From Bryobacterales bacterium (GTDB lineage: Bacteria > Acidobacteriota > Terriglobia > Bryobacterales > UBA6623): 64,000 nucleotides of DNA. Positions within the stretch are counted from its first letter, which is position 1, and each line of letters opens with the position of its first letter. This document shows positions 48,084 to 57,863 of this stretch, piece by piece. A program made the position numbers and the translations under genes. The notes under the pieces were generated by a model. It saw nothing but the letters and a program-made list of their open reading frames with translations, made no database searches and was not told the origin of the DNA. The stretch covers positions 62,001-126,000 of the forward strand of contig JAJEHF010000065.1 in the NCBI GenBank assembly GCA_022823865.1, in the 5' to 3' direction.

Positions 48084-49328
48084 ATGCATCGTCGTAGCTT
48101 TCTGAAGCTGGCACCCCTAGCGGCGGCAGCGCCGCACGCGCTCGCCGCAGCGCCCGTCGTGGAGGACGACCTCGAGATCACCGGCGTGCGCTTGGTGACC
48201 ATGCGCCCGACGCGTCCGGTGCCCAGCTACGAGCCGTCGCCGGGATCGTGGTCAACCGGCGGCGTGGAAGTCGCGAACCCAGTCTCGATCTACCCGAAGT
48301 ACAAGCCGATGCGCAGCCTGTTCCGCCCTTCCGGGCCGAGGGTTGGGAGCTTCTGGGTCGAGATCGACACCAACAAGGGCGTCAAGGGCTACGGCCCGGG
48401 CGGACCTGGCGGAGGCGTGATCGTGGAAGATCACCTGACCAGGCTGCTGATGGGCGAGAATCCGCTCGACATTCAGCGGCTGTGGGACATCATGTGGCGC
48501 TCGACGATGTCGTACGGCCGCAAGGGCGTCACCGTCAACGCGATCTCCGGCGTCGACATCGCACTGTGGGACATCGCCGGCAAGGTGCTGAACGCGCCGG
48601 TTTGGCGGCTTCTGGGCGGCAGGATCCATCCGCGGATCCCGTGCTATTGCACGGGCAACGACATCGAGCAGCACGTGGAGTTCGGCTACACGCGGCTGAA
48701 GCTGGCACTTCCCTACGGGCCCGCCGACGGCAGGCCGGGAATCCGCAAGAACGTCGAACTGGTCAAGCGCGCCCGCGAGGCCGTAGGCCGCGACGGCGAC
48801 GTGATGATGGACTGCTGGATGGCTCTCACGGAGCGGTACACCCTGGAACTGGCCGAGGCCTTCGAGCCGTATAACGTCTACTGGATCGAAGAGGCACTGC
48901 CGCCGGACGACTTCGAGGGCTTCGGCCGGCTGCGCGAGCAGATCACCTCGACCCGGATCGTCACCGGCGAGCATGTCTACACGCGCTACGGCTTCCGGCA
49001 GTTGTTGCGTGTCAACGGGGCAGAGATCTGGCAGCCGGACATCCACTGGTGCGGCGGCATGAGCGAACTGATCAAGATCGCGCACATGGCAGCTGCGCAC
49101 GACATTCCGGTGATTCCGCACGGCGGGGGCTCGCGCGACTCGGTCCATTTCATCTACGCCACGCCGAACTCGCCGTGGGCCGAGATGTTCATGCCGGCGC
49201 CCGGCGGACCCGACGTGGTGTACGAGCGCTACGAAGAGGACAACAACCTGACGCGGGGGCCGGAGGGGATCTACACGCGTCCCTCCGACGGTCCGGGCTT
49301 CGGCTGGGATCTCGAGCCCGCGGGGTGA
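48084..49328 (+). CDS. Tat-exported L-rhamnonate dehydratase-like enzyme, second copy
   Basis: The 414-residue paralogue of the previous gene has Tat signal HRRSFLKLAPLAAAAPHALAA, LKLALPYGPADG, VMMDCWMAL, WIEEALPP, VTGEHVYTRYG, WQPDIHWCGG and VIPHGGG. All active-site residues match copy 1. A GGGAGG ribosome-binding site lies 7 nt before the ATG, 45 nt after the first copy. The two presumably differ in substrate range. Confidence 0.82.
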   Translation: MHRRSFLKLAPLAAAAPHALAAAPVVEDDLEITGVRLVTMRPTRPVPSYEPSPGSWSTGGVEVANPVSIYPKYKPMRSLFRPSGPRVGSFWVEIDTNKGVKGYGPGGPGGGVIVEDHLTRLLMGENPLDIQRLWDIMWRSTMSYGRKGVTVNAISGVDIALWDIAGKVLNAPVWRLLGGRIHPRIPCYCTGNDIEQHVEFGYTRLKLALPYGPADGRPGIRKNVELVKRAREAVGRDGDVMMDCWMALTERYTLELAEAFEPYNVYWIEEALPPDDFEGFGRLREQITSTRIVTGEHVYTRYGFRQLLRVNGAEIWQPDIHWCGGMSELIKIAHMAAAHDIPVIPHGGGSRDSVHFIYATPNSPWAEMFMPAPGGPDVVYERYEEDNNLTRGPEGIYTRPSDGPGFGWDLEPAG

Positions 49329-49333
49329 TTTCC

Positions 49334-50566
49334 ATGACCGAGATCAGCCGTCGGCACCTCCTCGGCCGGGCGTCGGCGGCGGCGCTCGGATCTTGCCTGC
49401 CGGCATTCCTTTCGGCACAGCAGCGGAACCGGCAGTCCCGGGTCCGCATCACCAAGGTCGAGACCTTCCGGATCCGCATCCCGCCGGAGGACGGCCAGCC
49501 GCCCGACCCGTTCCGCATCTACGGGTACCAAGTCAATCGCGTCCACACCGATTCCGGGATCGTCGGCACCTCATTCGTCCGGGGCGACACCGAGCTCATC
49601 GAGCGCTGGGCCAAGCCCACGCTCGAGGGCGAGGACCTGTTCGCCGTCGACCGCCACGTCCAGCGGCTCCAGATGCAGCGCGGCGAGTCCGGCGTACAGG
49701 GCTGGTCAGGCGTGGAGCATGCCATGTGGGACGCCATCGGGCGGGCGGCCGGACTGCCGGTGGCGCGACTGCTGGGCGGCTACCGCGACCGCTTGAAGGT
49801 GTACCGGACCTGCGTGTTCCCGGGCAAGCAGGACCAGTCCGACGTGCCGTACGAAACCCAGGCCGAGTACGCCGTCCGGCTCAAGGAAGCCGGGTACGGG
49901 GCCATGAAGGTACGCGCCTGGCGGCCCCGGCCGATGGACGACGTGGAGATGCTGGCCATCGCGCGGAAGGCCGTGGGTGAGGACTTCGAAATCATGTTCG
50001 ACCGGACGGCGGTCCGCCCGGGATGGGTGTGGGACTACGACACGGCCCTGCAGGTGGCCCGCGGCATGGAGCGCTACAACGCGCGCTGGCTGGAGGAGCC
50101 GTTCGATGGCAACGACCTCGAGAGCCCCGCACGGCTGGCCGCCGAGGTCGACATTCCGATTACCGGAGGAGAGCTCGGCAAGGGCATTCACCAGTTCCTA
50201 GCGTTTCTGACGCACAAGACGTACGACGTGCTCCAGCCGGACACACGCATCTGCGGCGGCATCCTGACCGCCCGGAAGATCAGTATCCTGGCCGAGGCAT
50301 TCCACGTCCCTTGCATCCAGCACGGCACGCAGGGCCTCTCGCTGGCTGGCTACATCCAAGCCGGATGCGCCATGCCGAACTGCGACTACCAAGAGATGAT
50401 CGGGCAGCCGAACCTGCCGGATGAGCAGTGGTCGCCGGCGCTGCGGATCCTGCGCACGCCGCATGTCTTCGAGATCGAGGACGGCACCGTGCTACTCCCG
50501 GACCTGCCCGGACTGGGCCTTGACATCGACGAGGAGGCGATCGAGGAATACCGGGTCCGAGCCTGA
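49334..50566 (+). CDS. Tat-exported MR/MLE-family dehydratase, third enzyme
   Basis: 410 residues. Tat signal EISRRHLLGRASAAALGSC. More distant from copies 1 and 2: KVRAWRPRPMDD, metal ligands IMFDRTAV, WLEEPF, GGELGKG, LQPDTRICGG and the His in IQHGTQG. This places it in the mandelate-racemase subgroup with a KxR-type site. It starts 5 nt after the second copy's stop. Substrate unknown; probably an acid sugar. Confidence 0.8.
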   Translation: MTEISRRHLLGRASAAALGSCLPAFLSAQQRNRQSRVRITKVETFRIRIPPEDGQPPDPFRIYGYQVNRVHTDSGIVGTSFVRGDTELIERWAKPTLEGEDLFAVDRHVQRLQMQRGESGVQGWSGVEHAMWDAIGRAAGLPVARLLGGYRDRLKVYRTCVFPGKQDQSDVPYETQAEYAVRLKEAGYGAMKVRAWRPRPMDDVEMLAIARKAVGEDFEIMFDRTAVRPGWVWDYDTALQVARGMERYNARWLEEPFDGNDLESPARLAAEVDIPITGGELGKGIHQFLAFLTHKTYDVLQPDTRICGGILTARKISILAEAFHVPCIQHGTQGLSLAGYIQAGCAMPNCDYQEMIGQPNLPDEQWSPALRILRTPHVFEIEDGTVLLPDLPGLGLDIDEEAIEEYRVRA

Positions 50567-50646
50567 CTGGGCGGCAAGCGGCCCCGAGCGATGACAACTG
50601 AGCGGCGAGTCTCGCAATCGCCAGAGCTTGCCAGACCTGATCCGGA

Positions 50647-51465
50647 CTACTTGGGGCGTCGCTTCTGATCAAGCATCCAGGCAATAACTTCGGGGTCTTC
50701 GTACGTACGTCTTGCGATGGCGTGTCCTACGCCCGCATACTCCGTATAGCGCGGATTGCCGGAGTTGCCTTGGATCGCGGCGACCATTCGTTTGGCCAGA
50801 GGCGCCGTGCTGATGTGGTCCGTTTCGCCCTGAAACAGCCATACGCCCATCCTGGCCAGCACAGGGGCGTCTTCAAGCACGATCGTGGCGGAGCCGGACA
50901 CCGCCGCGACGGCGGCAACCCGCTCGGGATGGAGCGCGGCGTATCGGATAGACCCCTCTCCGCCCATCGAAGAGCCAGTGATCACCACTCTGTCCGTGTC
51001 GACCGCAAATTCCGCGATGACCGCATCAATCAACGAGGTAATGTGATCCTCTGCATCGGGGACCGGATCGCGCCCGTGACGCTCCAGACGCCAGCTGGAC
51101 TGAACGGGGTCCGCTGGCATGGGAGACCAGATTTTGCCCTCCGGGCACCGGGGAAAGGCTACGAGTGCCGGAAACCGATCGGGGTGCTTGCGGACGTGCT
51201 GCACAAGGGGCTGCCTGTTGAAGCGCTCGGTGAGAGCATTCCCGTTGTTGTCGCCGTTCCCTCCTCCACCATGCAGGAAGACAATCAGCGGCCAGCTCTT
51301 CGAGTCGTCGTAGTCCGGCGGCACATATAGCGCTGCCGTACGCTCCGCGCCCTCCACCGTGAACGCAAAGTTCACGAAGCCCGTGCTGGCGGATTCGTCA
51401 TCAGCAGCGTGGGCGCTGGCGCCCATCAACACCAAGAGCAATAGAGCTGTGTACTTGCTTCTCAT
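50647..51465 (-). CDS. Exported alpha/beta hydrolase (PHB-depolymerase/esterase type)
   Basis: 272 residues. Signal peptide (TALLLLVLMGASAHAAD), VFLHGGGGNGDNN, nucleophile Ser in GSSMGGEG, Asp in FQGETDHIS and His in GVGHAIA. It resembles feruloyl/acetylxylan esterases and COG4099 hydrolases. It is transcribed against the neighbouring dehydratases. AAGG lies before the ATG. Confidence 0.8.
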   Translation of the reverse strand: MRSKYTALLLLVLMGASAHAADDESASTGFVNFAFTVEGAERTAALYVPPDYDDSKSWPLIVFLHGGGGNGDNNGNALTERFNRQPLVQHVRKHPDRFPALVAFPRCPEGKIWSPMPADPVQSSWRLERHGRDPVPDAEDHITSLIDAVIAEFAVDTDRVVITGSSMGGEGSIRYAALHPERVAAVAAVSGSATIVLEDAPVLARMGVWLFQGETDHISTAPLAKRMVAAIQGNSGNPRYTEYAGVGHAIARRTYEDPEVIAWMLDQKRRPK

Positions 51466-51653
51466 GGTTGCCTTTTTGATCGGCCGCCCAGCGTTACCCG
51501 ACGCCTTGGTGCCGTGGGAACCCCAATCTAGGTGCTCGTCATTCTACCGCCAGATACGAGAATCCAATTGATGTAATGTACTCGGCAGTCGCAGCGATAT
51601 CGGACGCATGAGCGACCGCAGCGACGATAGGATTGATGCGAGAGGAGGGTGCC

Positions 51654-52817
51654 ATGAAGGTGACAAGGAGAGGTCTGGGGAATGCGGCCCTAGGCGGGGC
51701 CGCGATTGGACTGGCGCCCGCCGCGGCACAGCAGCTGTCCCGCTGGGATCCCTTGGTGCCGGGCACGGAAGCGCCGCGGGCGAAAGAGTGGATGGACCGG
51801 CCCGATACAACGCCCCTGCAGTTGGCGCCGGCAGATCCCTTTGCGCCAGGTGCGGGAATCGGACTCGGGCATCGCTTTCCGCCGCAGCCCGAGCCGGAGG
51901 TCTATGACTTCTATCGCGCGTCAGGGATCGAATACGGCAGCGTGCTGGCGCGCTTGGGAGAAGTCAACTACGACTGGATGGCTCGCATGAAGGAGCAGAT
52001 GGAGGAACGCGGCGTCCGTTTGCTGAACGTGAACGTCGTCGGACTGCATTGCGACCCGGTCATCGTCTTGGGGCTCTCCGGTGTCGAGGAGAAGCTGGAC
52101 CTTTACCGTCAGTTCCTGCGCGATGCAGGCAAGGCGGGAATCCCGTACACAACGTACGGGCACATGGCGAACCTGAGACTGCGGTACGGGGTGACGGCGC
52201 GCGTTCCGACCCGCGGGCAGCGGGCGCGCCAGTTTGATGCGAGGGTGGCAAGCAGCTTCCCTCTCTCGCACGACCGCAGATACTCGGAGGACGAGATCTG
52301 GAAGTCATTCACGCGATTTGCGAACGCCGTCGTTCCTGTCGCCGAAGAGGCCGGCGTGCGCATCGGTCTTCATCCTGACGACCCGCCCTTGCCGTCCCTT
52401 GGCGGCGTGGCGCGGGTGTTCCGCAACTACGAGGGCTACAGGCGCGCTCTCGAGATCACCGACAGCCCAAACTTCGGATACTGCTTCTGCATGGGCACGT
52501 GGGCGGAAGGAGGCGAGAGCACGGGCAAGTCGGTGATCGCGATGATCCGAGAGTTCGCGCCCCAGGGAAAGATCTTCAAGGTGCACTTTCGCAACGTGGA
52601 CGGGCCCATGCCGCGGTTCACCGAGACCTTCGTCGATGACGGCTACATCGACATGATCGAGGCGCTCAGGGAACTGCGAAGGGCAAACTTTAACGGCGTC
52701 ATCGTGCCCGACCATGTCCCGGGAGGGAAGCCCATGGGCGACAGCAACACGGCCTACACGGTGGGCTACATGCGGGCATTGAGGGATGTCATCAACCGTG
52801 AGTTCGCGGAGGGATAA
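51654..52817 (+). CDS. uxuA: Tat-exported mannonate dehydratase
   Basis: 387 residues. A twin-arginine signal (KVTRRGLGNAALGGAAIGLAPAAAQQ) is followed by a mannonate dehydratase TIM barrel with the hallmark HPDDPP, YCFCMGTWAE, KVHFRNVDGP and DHVPGG. UxuA converts D-mannonate to 2-keto-3-deoxygluconate in glucuronate catabolism, normally in the cytoplasm. GAGGAGG ribosome-binding site before the ATG. The signal sequence makes it the fourth exported sugar-acid dehydratase in 6 kb. Confidence 0.85.
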   Translation: MKVTRRGLGNAALGGAAIGLAPAAAQQLSRWDPLVPGTEAPRAKEWMDRPDTTPLQLAPADPFAPGAGIGLGHRFPPQPEPEVYDFYRASGIEYGSVLARLGEVNYDWMARMKEQMEERGVRLLNVNVVGLHCDPVIVLGLSGVEEKLDLYRQFLRDAGKAGIPYTTYGHMANLRLRYGVTARVPTRGQRARQFDARVASSFPLSHDRRYSEDEIWKSFTRFANAVVPVAEEAGVRIGLHPDDPPLPSLGGVARVFRNYEGYRRALEITDSPNFGYCFCMGTWAEGGESTGKSVIAMIREFAPQGKIFKVHFRNVDGPMPRFTETFVDDGYIDMIEALRELRRANFNGVIVPDHVPGGKPMGDSNTAYTVGYMRALRDVINREFAEG

Positions 52818-52904
52818 CTGCAGGCGGTCGTCCTAGCAGAGCGTTCTCCGCTCCGCCCCTTGAATCCCAAGTCCAAGGCTGCCCGGCTCGCTGCTACGGG
52901 GCGC

Positions 52905-52910
52905 TATACT
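52905..52910 (+). promoter_or_regulatory. -10-like TATACT, 6 nt before GTG start
   Basis: TATACT ends exactly 6 nt before the GTG at 52917, which begins a good signal peptide. Predicts a leaderless transcript. Confidence 0.45.
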
Positions 52911-52916
52911 CCTGCC

Positions 52917-53894
52917 GTGCCCCAGTTTCCGATGCGACTGTTGATCGTTGTCCTTGTGTCCCTGGCATGCGCTTCCGTTGCTTATGCGGACGTAGGGAGC
53001 GAACTCCAGAGGATGCTCGCCAGCCATCCGGACGCTGATGCCAACGGAGACGGCGCTCTCTCCGAGGACGAAGCCGCACAGTACATCTTCAAGACGAGAC
53101 AACGCGGCCGCATGAACCGCGGGCCGGGCATCCGAAACCGCGCCCTGATCGACGCGTACGAAGCGCGCTCGCATGGGTCCATGCCGTACCGCCTCATGAA
53201 GCCCCTTCTCATCGAACCCGGGAAGCGCTATCCGCTGATAGTCAGTCTTCACGGCTCCGGCGGCGTCGGCGACGACAACCTGAGCAATCTGCGGTTCTGG
53301 AATGGAGTCATGGCCCAGCCGGATTGGCGGCGGAAGTACCCGAGCTTCGTCCTGGTTCCACAACGAAGGCCCGGAGGAATCTGGGGGCCGAAACCCGACG
53401 TGCCCGGAACCGAGGATCTGTTTGTCCGCGACGATTTGACCGGGGCCTTCGAGATCATCGAGCTGCTTCGACAGGAATTCCCGATCGATTCAGATCGCAT
53501 CTACGCGCTGGGCTCTTCAGGGGGCGGTGCGGGCACTTGGAATATCGTCTTCGCTCGACCAGACATGTTTGCAGCTGCGATTCCCGTATGCGGGCGCTTC
53601 AATCCCGCCTACGCGCCCCGATTGGCGCAGCTGCCCGTCTGGGTGTTCCACGGCGATGCCGACCCGCTCATCTCGGTCGAGTTTTCGCGCAGCGCGTTCG
53701 CCGCCCTGCGTGAGGCTGGAGGGGATATCAAATACACCGAACTGCGGGGTGTCAAGCATTCGTCGTGGATCCAGGCCTTTACCTATGCCGGCGACGACGA
53801 GTCGAAGGGATACGTGACCCGGCTTGGAAACGCAAAATCCGATTCCACCTCCGACGTCTGGGAGTGGCTCTTTGCGCGCAGGAAGAACCAGTGA
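52917..53894 (+). CDS. Exported alpha/beta hydrolase with N-terminal EF-hand, paralogue
   Basis: 325 residues. A signal peptide (MRLLIVVLVSLACASVAYA) is followed by EF-hand loop DANGDGALSEDE and a hydrolase with VSLHGSGGVGDDN, nucleophile Ser in GSSGGGAG, Asp in HGDADPLIS and His in GVKHSSW. It closely matches the gene at 31181, including the C-terminal SWIQAFTYAGDD block. GTG 52917 is preferred over an upstream frame extension because of the TATACT box and the signal peptide. Confidence 0.8.
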   Translation: MPQFPMRLLIVVLVSLACASVAYADVGSELQRMLASHPDADANGDGALSEDEAAQYIFKTRQRGRMNRGPGIRNRALIDAYEARSHGSMPYRLMKPLLIEPGKRYPLIVSLHGSGGVGDDNLSNLRFWNGVMAQPDWRRKYPSFVLVPQRRPGGIWGPKPDVPGTEDLFVRDDLTGAFEIIELLRQEFPIDSDRIYALGSSGGGAGTWNIVFARPDMFAAAIPVCGRFNPAYAPRLAQLPVWVFHGDADPLISVEFSRSAFAALREAGGDIKYTELRGVKHSSWIQAFTYAGDDESKGYVTRLGNAKSDSTSDVWEWLFARRKNQ

Positions 53895-53937
53895 GCGCGC
53901 ACGGGGCCTAGACGGACCTCCCGCCCCTTTCGGCGCT

Positions 53938-55161
53938 CTACCGAACCTCTTGGTAATCCGAACTAGCGGTCAGGTCGCCGCTGCGGACGTTCACAAACCA
54001 CGCCGTTACGGCATCGGGAAGGTCTGCGGTCACTCGCCAAGTATCGCCGTCGCGAGAGAGGCTCGCGGGTGACTGGACCCACTTTCGGGAGCCTGTGAAA
54101 CCCCCATCGCTTGTCCAGACGAGCGACGCGCTATCGAGCGGCTTGGCGGCCGTCATCTCGATGCGCACGCTGTCGTCGGAGAGGTCGGATTCCCCCTGGA
54201 CCAGCCAGGGCTCGCCCGAGTAAACGACGCTGTCGGCAAAGGCGTAACTGTCCGGCGGAGTCCATCCCGCCCTGTGGCTATGGCCCATGCCAGGAATCAG
54301 AGAGACCATGCGCGGGCCCGGGGCGGAGCGATAGCTGGCGGCCTGGCTGTCTAGAGGAAAGGCTGCGTCGCCGGGCCACGAGAGCCACAGCACGGAAGTT
54401 CGCACGCGATCCATGCGCACCATCGGATCCCAGACCTCGCGGTAGAGTCGGTTGCTGCCGAGGACCTCGCCCCAATGGTTGGCAGAGTCGAACAGGTGCC
54501 CGCATCCATAGGTGGGAATCGCGAACGCGAAGCGCGCGTCGATACCGATGACAGTGCTGGTGATGACTCCGCCCCACGAGATTCCCATGAGCCCGACCTT
54601 GTCGGCATCAACTTGCGGCAACGACCGCAGCAGCGAATTCGCGAGCACCGTGTCCGCCACCGCGTGGTACATCCACTGATCCCTGAAGGGCTCGGAGGAG
54701 TCAGCGTAGATCCCGTCGCGCTTGGGACCGGCCCAAGCATGTCGCTTCCAAGACCGCCTGGCACCTGCGGGGACCTGCTCGGCCTCGTCCGTCTGGCCCT
54801 CAACGGCAATCGAGATAGCGGCATAACCGCGTGCAGTCCATTTCTCGACCCATTCCCGAAAGGCCGTGCCACCTCCTCCATGGACAAGCACGATGGCGGG
54901 AACCTTGCCATCGCGATCCTCCGGCAGTCCCAACCAAGCAAAGACTCGGGTCGCTCTGCCCTTCCATTGCAGCCCTTCGAAGTAAATCGCCTCGATGCCG
55001 CCGTCGCTGGCGAAGCCTTCAGCTGGGAATCGGGCAGGCGGCGCCGTAAGGTTGCCGAGCTCGAGCACCAGCCGGCGCTCTTCGGAGAAGTCGCCCGCAG
55101 CGGCGAGAGAGGCCGCCGGGATCAGCAATGCGGCCAAGAACCGGAGAGGCGTGAGTCGCAT
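53938..55161 (-). CDS. Exported alpha/beta hydrolase (dienelactone hydrolase/acetyl xylan esterase type)
   Basis: 407 residues. Signal peptide (RFLAALLIPAASLAAAG), IVLVHGGGGTAFREW, nucleophile Ser in GISWGGVI, Asp in WPGDAAFPLD and His in GMGHSHRAG. An extra C-terminal beta domain (about 300-407) follows. ATG 55161 overlaps the stop of the thuA-like gene (TAATG), which shows translational coupling and fixes the start. Confidence 0.83.
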   Translation of the reverse strand: MRLTPLRFLAALLIPAASLAAAGDFSEERRLVLELGNLTAPPARFPAEGFASDGGIEAIYFEGLQWKGRATRVFAWLGLPEDRDGKVPAIVLVHGGGGTAFREWVEKWTARGYAAISIAVEGQTDEAEQVPAGARRSWKRHAWAGPKRDGIYADSSEPFRDQWMYHAVADTVLANSLLRSLPQVDADKVGLMGISWGGVITSTVIGIDARFAFAIPTYGCGHLFDSANHWGEVLGSNRLYREVWDPMVRMDRVRTSVLWLSWPGDAAFPLDSQAASYRSAPGPRMVSLIPGMGHSHRAGWTPPDSYAFADSVVYSGEPWLVQGESDLSDDSVRIEMTAAKPLDSASLVWTSDGGFTGSRKWVQSPASLSRDGDTWRVTADLPDAVTAWFVNVRSGDLTASSDYQEVR

Positions 55162-56029
55162 TAACCGGATTCTCGCAAGAGCCAGCGCACGGCGTTTTGC
55201 TGCAGCTTCACGTATTCGGGATTCCACAGCACGGTCAGCAGGTGTCCCGGAGACATGTAGCAGACCCGGCCGTCGCCGTAGTCGTAGGCCCATCCCCAGG
55301 AGCCGTCGGGCCCATCCCCCGGTAGTCCAAGCTCTCCGGGTTTACTGTTTCGAGGAAGACGTGCGCAGGATCCTTGTCGTACTCCATGTAGTGCTGCTCG
55401 CCAGTGACGATGAAGTCACTGACACCCTGCGTTATCGCGTGAGTCGGATCGCGAACGCGAACGCTATAGGTCCGAATCGGAGGGTGCCCGGCGTATGCAG
55501 CTCCCAGCACGTGCCGAAAGTCCGGGTCGGTGAGGCCGACGTGGGTGGTGTTATGGAGAAACAGTGCCGCGCCGCCACTGTCGACAAACTCTCGCACCGC
55601 CCGGCCCTGCTCCGGCTTCATCCAGAAAGCCGGTTTCGCTTCCGTAACCGGCACGGGTGGCTCGGAGATCAGTTCCGGACTGCCCGTGGCGAGCCAGCCA
55701 GCATTCGTGCGCTCGTTCGGATAGCCGTCCGGCCATACCATGCCATCGCGCAGAATCACCAGTAGCTTGTAGCCCGCGAGAGTCTCGGCAGTGAGCCGTT
55801 TCGTCTCGTCGCAAAATTCGATGGTGATCCCGAGCGGCTCGGCTAGAGTCTTGCTCAAACCCGTCCGGATGTAGTCGGAGTTGTGGTTGCGATCCCCAAT
55901 CAAGGCAAATGCATCGGCCTTCGGAGCCGGATCGTCCGCAGCCAGCTTGGGAGGTTCCTGCCTATTGCAGGACTGCAGCGCCAGGATCGTCGCGAACACT
56001 CCGAGAAGCATGTACCGCGAGTCGGCCAT
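55161..56029 (-). pseudogene. ThuA-like protein, frameshifted in a short C/G run
   Basis: The N-terminal part is intact (lipobox-like LQSC, AFALIGDRNHNSDYIRTG, HNTTHVGLTDPDF, TGEQHYMEY). At the run of five C at 55316-55320 the frame breaks. Adding one base gives a normal ThuA end (GDGPDGSWGWAYDYGDGRVCYMSPGH, ..LWNPEYVKLQQNAVRWLL) that stops at TAA 55163-55161. The restored gene has exactly 290 codons and overlaps the next start as TAATG. Without repair it would stop at 55235 after a nonsense tail. A natural -1 mutation or a homopolymer sequencing error. Confidence 0.85.
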
Positions 56030-56037
56030 CGGCCGGA

Positions 56038-56043
56038 AGTGTA
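56038..56043 (-). promoter_or_regulatory. -10-like TACACT, 8 nt before ATG
   Basis: Minus-strand TACACT is 8 nt from the ATG of the frameshifted thuA-like gene. The 56044-56326 stretch shows no gene. Confidence 0.35.
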
Positions 56044-56326
56044 CCGCACCCGGGCGCCATGCGGAGGACGGGAATCAACTCGAACGCGCTCAAAAAGGTG
56101 CCGCGTATCTTCTCGTGCAGGGGGATGCAGGGAACCGGACGGAGGTACCCTGGCGCACTCCACTGCTCGGAGAGCGCGGGTGCGTGGAACGGAAGACGAA
56201 GATCGAGTCGGTACCTGCGATTTGATTAGCCAAGGCGATGGCCGTGGCCTCACCTCCTACGGGTCACGAGAGCGTCGCGACACTCGTTCCAGAGTTCTCC
56301 GTCGGGCAGCTTCTACGTCTGTGCAG

Positions 56327-57517
56327 CTACTTCTCGTAATGCTTGTAGGGAATCAACTCGATCTCGTGCTCGCGAACGAAGCGTTGGAAGCGCTGCTGCT
56401 CGTCCCAGTCGGTCTTGTCGGCGTATTTGCTTTCCTGAATCGCCAGACGGTTGGGGTTTATGCGCTTGTGCGGCAGCTCGACTTGCGGTTCCGGCCCCAG
56501 CAATCCGACTTCTTGCAAGAACTTGTCAACGCTGGCGGTGGTGTACTCGATGTGCGGAGAGTTGTTGTACCAGCTGTGGACTTCGCCCTTGTATACGTAG
56601 TCGTGCGTTAGCAGGCCCATCTCGCGCGATTTCGCGATCCACCGAATCTGCTGTGGATAGAACGCGTCCCGAGTGCCGAACATGATGATGTTCGGCGGCG
56701 ACTCTTCGTCGAGTTGCTCGATTGCCGAAATCAGGTGATAGAGGTCTTCGAACTCGCGCGGGTCCCGCCCCATCATGGCCATCTCTTCCTCGATGTGCCG
56801 CGCGTTCAGAGGCTCGAAGAAATCGACGAAGGGATTGTAGAGGATCATTGCGGCCGGCTTGACCGACAAGTTGGGATCCTCGCCCTCGCCGATGAAGCCG
56901 GCGTCAGCGAACTGCCGGGTGTCCAGCGTGCTGATCACGGACGCCATCGCACCGCCCGCCGAGCCGCCTCCCACCGCGATCTTCTCAGCGTTGATGCCGA
57001 ACTCTCGAACGCGGGACTTGAGCCAGCGCATCGCGCTGACTCCGTCCTCAATCGCAATGTGCGGCAAGGCGTCGTCGAGATCGGAGACGCGGTACTCCGG
57101 GCGGGCGCACACCATGCCGCGCTTCGTGAAGTAGTCACATTGCCGCAGGAACTGGTTCGCGCTGCCTTGCGTAAAGCCGCCCCCGTGCCACAGCACCAGA
57201 GCCGCGCGCTCGTCCGTCGGCGCCCAGCCCGGGGGGAAGTCGATATAGATCTTGAGATCGCGCGTCGGGGTTTCCTTGAAGACGAAGGTCTTCGTGTGAC
57301 GGTTCTCGCCGCCGGGCCGATACTGCGCCTTGCGCAACCGCTCGCGCATCGGTTTGGCGTACTTGGTGTAGATCTCTTGAAGCCTCGCTTCCCGGTTCTC
57401 ATCGCCAAGATTCCTGACCATCTCCCGCAACTGCATTCGGGTAACGGGTTGGGCCGCTGAAGCCAGCGCAGCGAGCAGCGCGATGGCAGCGGCGGTCGCG
57501 ATCGGTTTGAGGTCCAT
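56327..57517 (-). CDS. Exported alpha/beta hydrolase (Abhydrolase_3/BD-FAE type)
   Basis: 396 residues. Signal peptide (IATAAAIALLAALASAAQP), oxyanion motif LWHGGGFTQG, nucleophile Ser in GGGSAGGAM, Asp in GTRDAFY and His in EVHSWY. The C-terminal 60 residues are charged and unusual for the family (RINPNRLAIQESKY.., ending KHYEK). Probable carboxylesterase outside the cytoplasm; substrate unknown. Start 57517 was chosen for the signal peptide. Confidence 0.82.
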   Translation of the reverse strand: MDLKPIATAAAIALLAALASAAQPVTRMQLREMVRNLGDENREARLQEIYTKYAKPMRERLRKAQYRPGGENRHTKTFVFKETPTRDLKIYIDFPPGWAPTDERAALVLWHGGGFTQGSANQFLRQCDYFTKRGMVCARPEYRVSDLDDALPHIAIEDGVSAMRWLKSRVREFGINAEKIAVGGGSAGGAMASVISTLDTRQFADAGFIGEGEDPNLSVKPAAMILYNPFVDFFEPLNARHIEEEMAMMGRDPREFEDLYHLISAIEQLDEESPPNIIMFGTRDAFYPQQIRWIAKSREMGLLTHDYVYKGEVHSWYNNSPHIEYTTASVDKFLQEVGLLGPEPQVELPHKRINPNRLAIQESKYADKTDWDEQQRFQRFVREHEIELIPYKHYEK

Positions 57518-57863
57518 ACTTTCGCCCACTCCAAGGTCAGTCTGCCCGACTGGGGGATGCCGTGTCCACCGAGGCTGCGAAGTTGAAGTCGACTTGCCCA
57601 AGTGTCTCCACTGTGCGGCTTGGGGCGGACGAACCGTGGCTCAGCCCTTCCCAATCGGAGGGCGCTAATGGCCGGATTTCACGCGGGTTTCAAGACATAT
57701 GGCCGCTAGACCTGCTCCCCAAGCTGTCACACCAGTTGGTCAGCACAGATGGGAGCCTGATGGACGGAAGGCACGTGGCATGGGCTAGACCTTGCGGCTG
57801 AACCGTCCCTTGGGGATCAAGCGACCGTGTGTGTCCGACAACCGCGCAAGATAGGGGAACTAA
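57518..57863. other. Gene-free stretch
   Basis: Nothing recognised; composition shifts toward higher AT near 57.8 kb. Confidence 0.4.
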
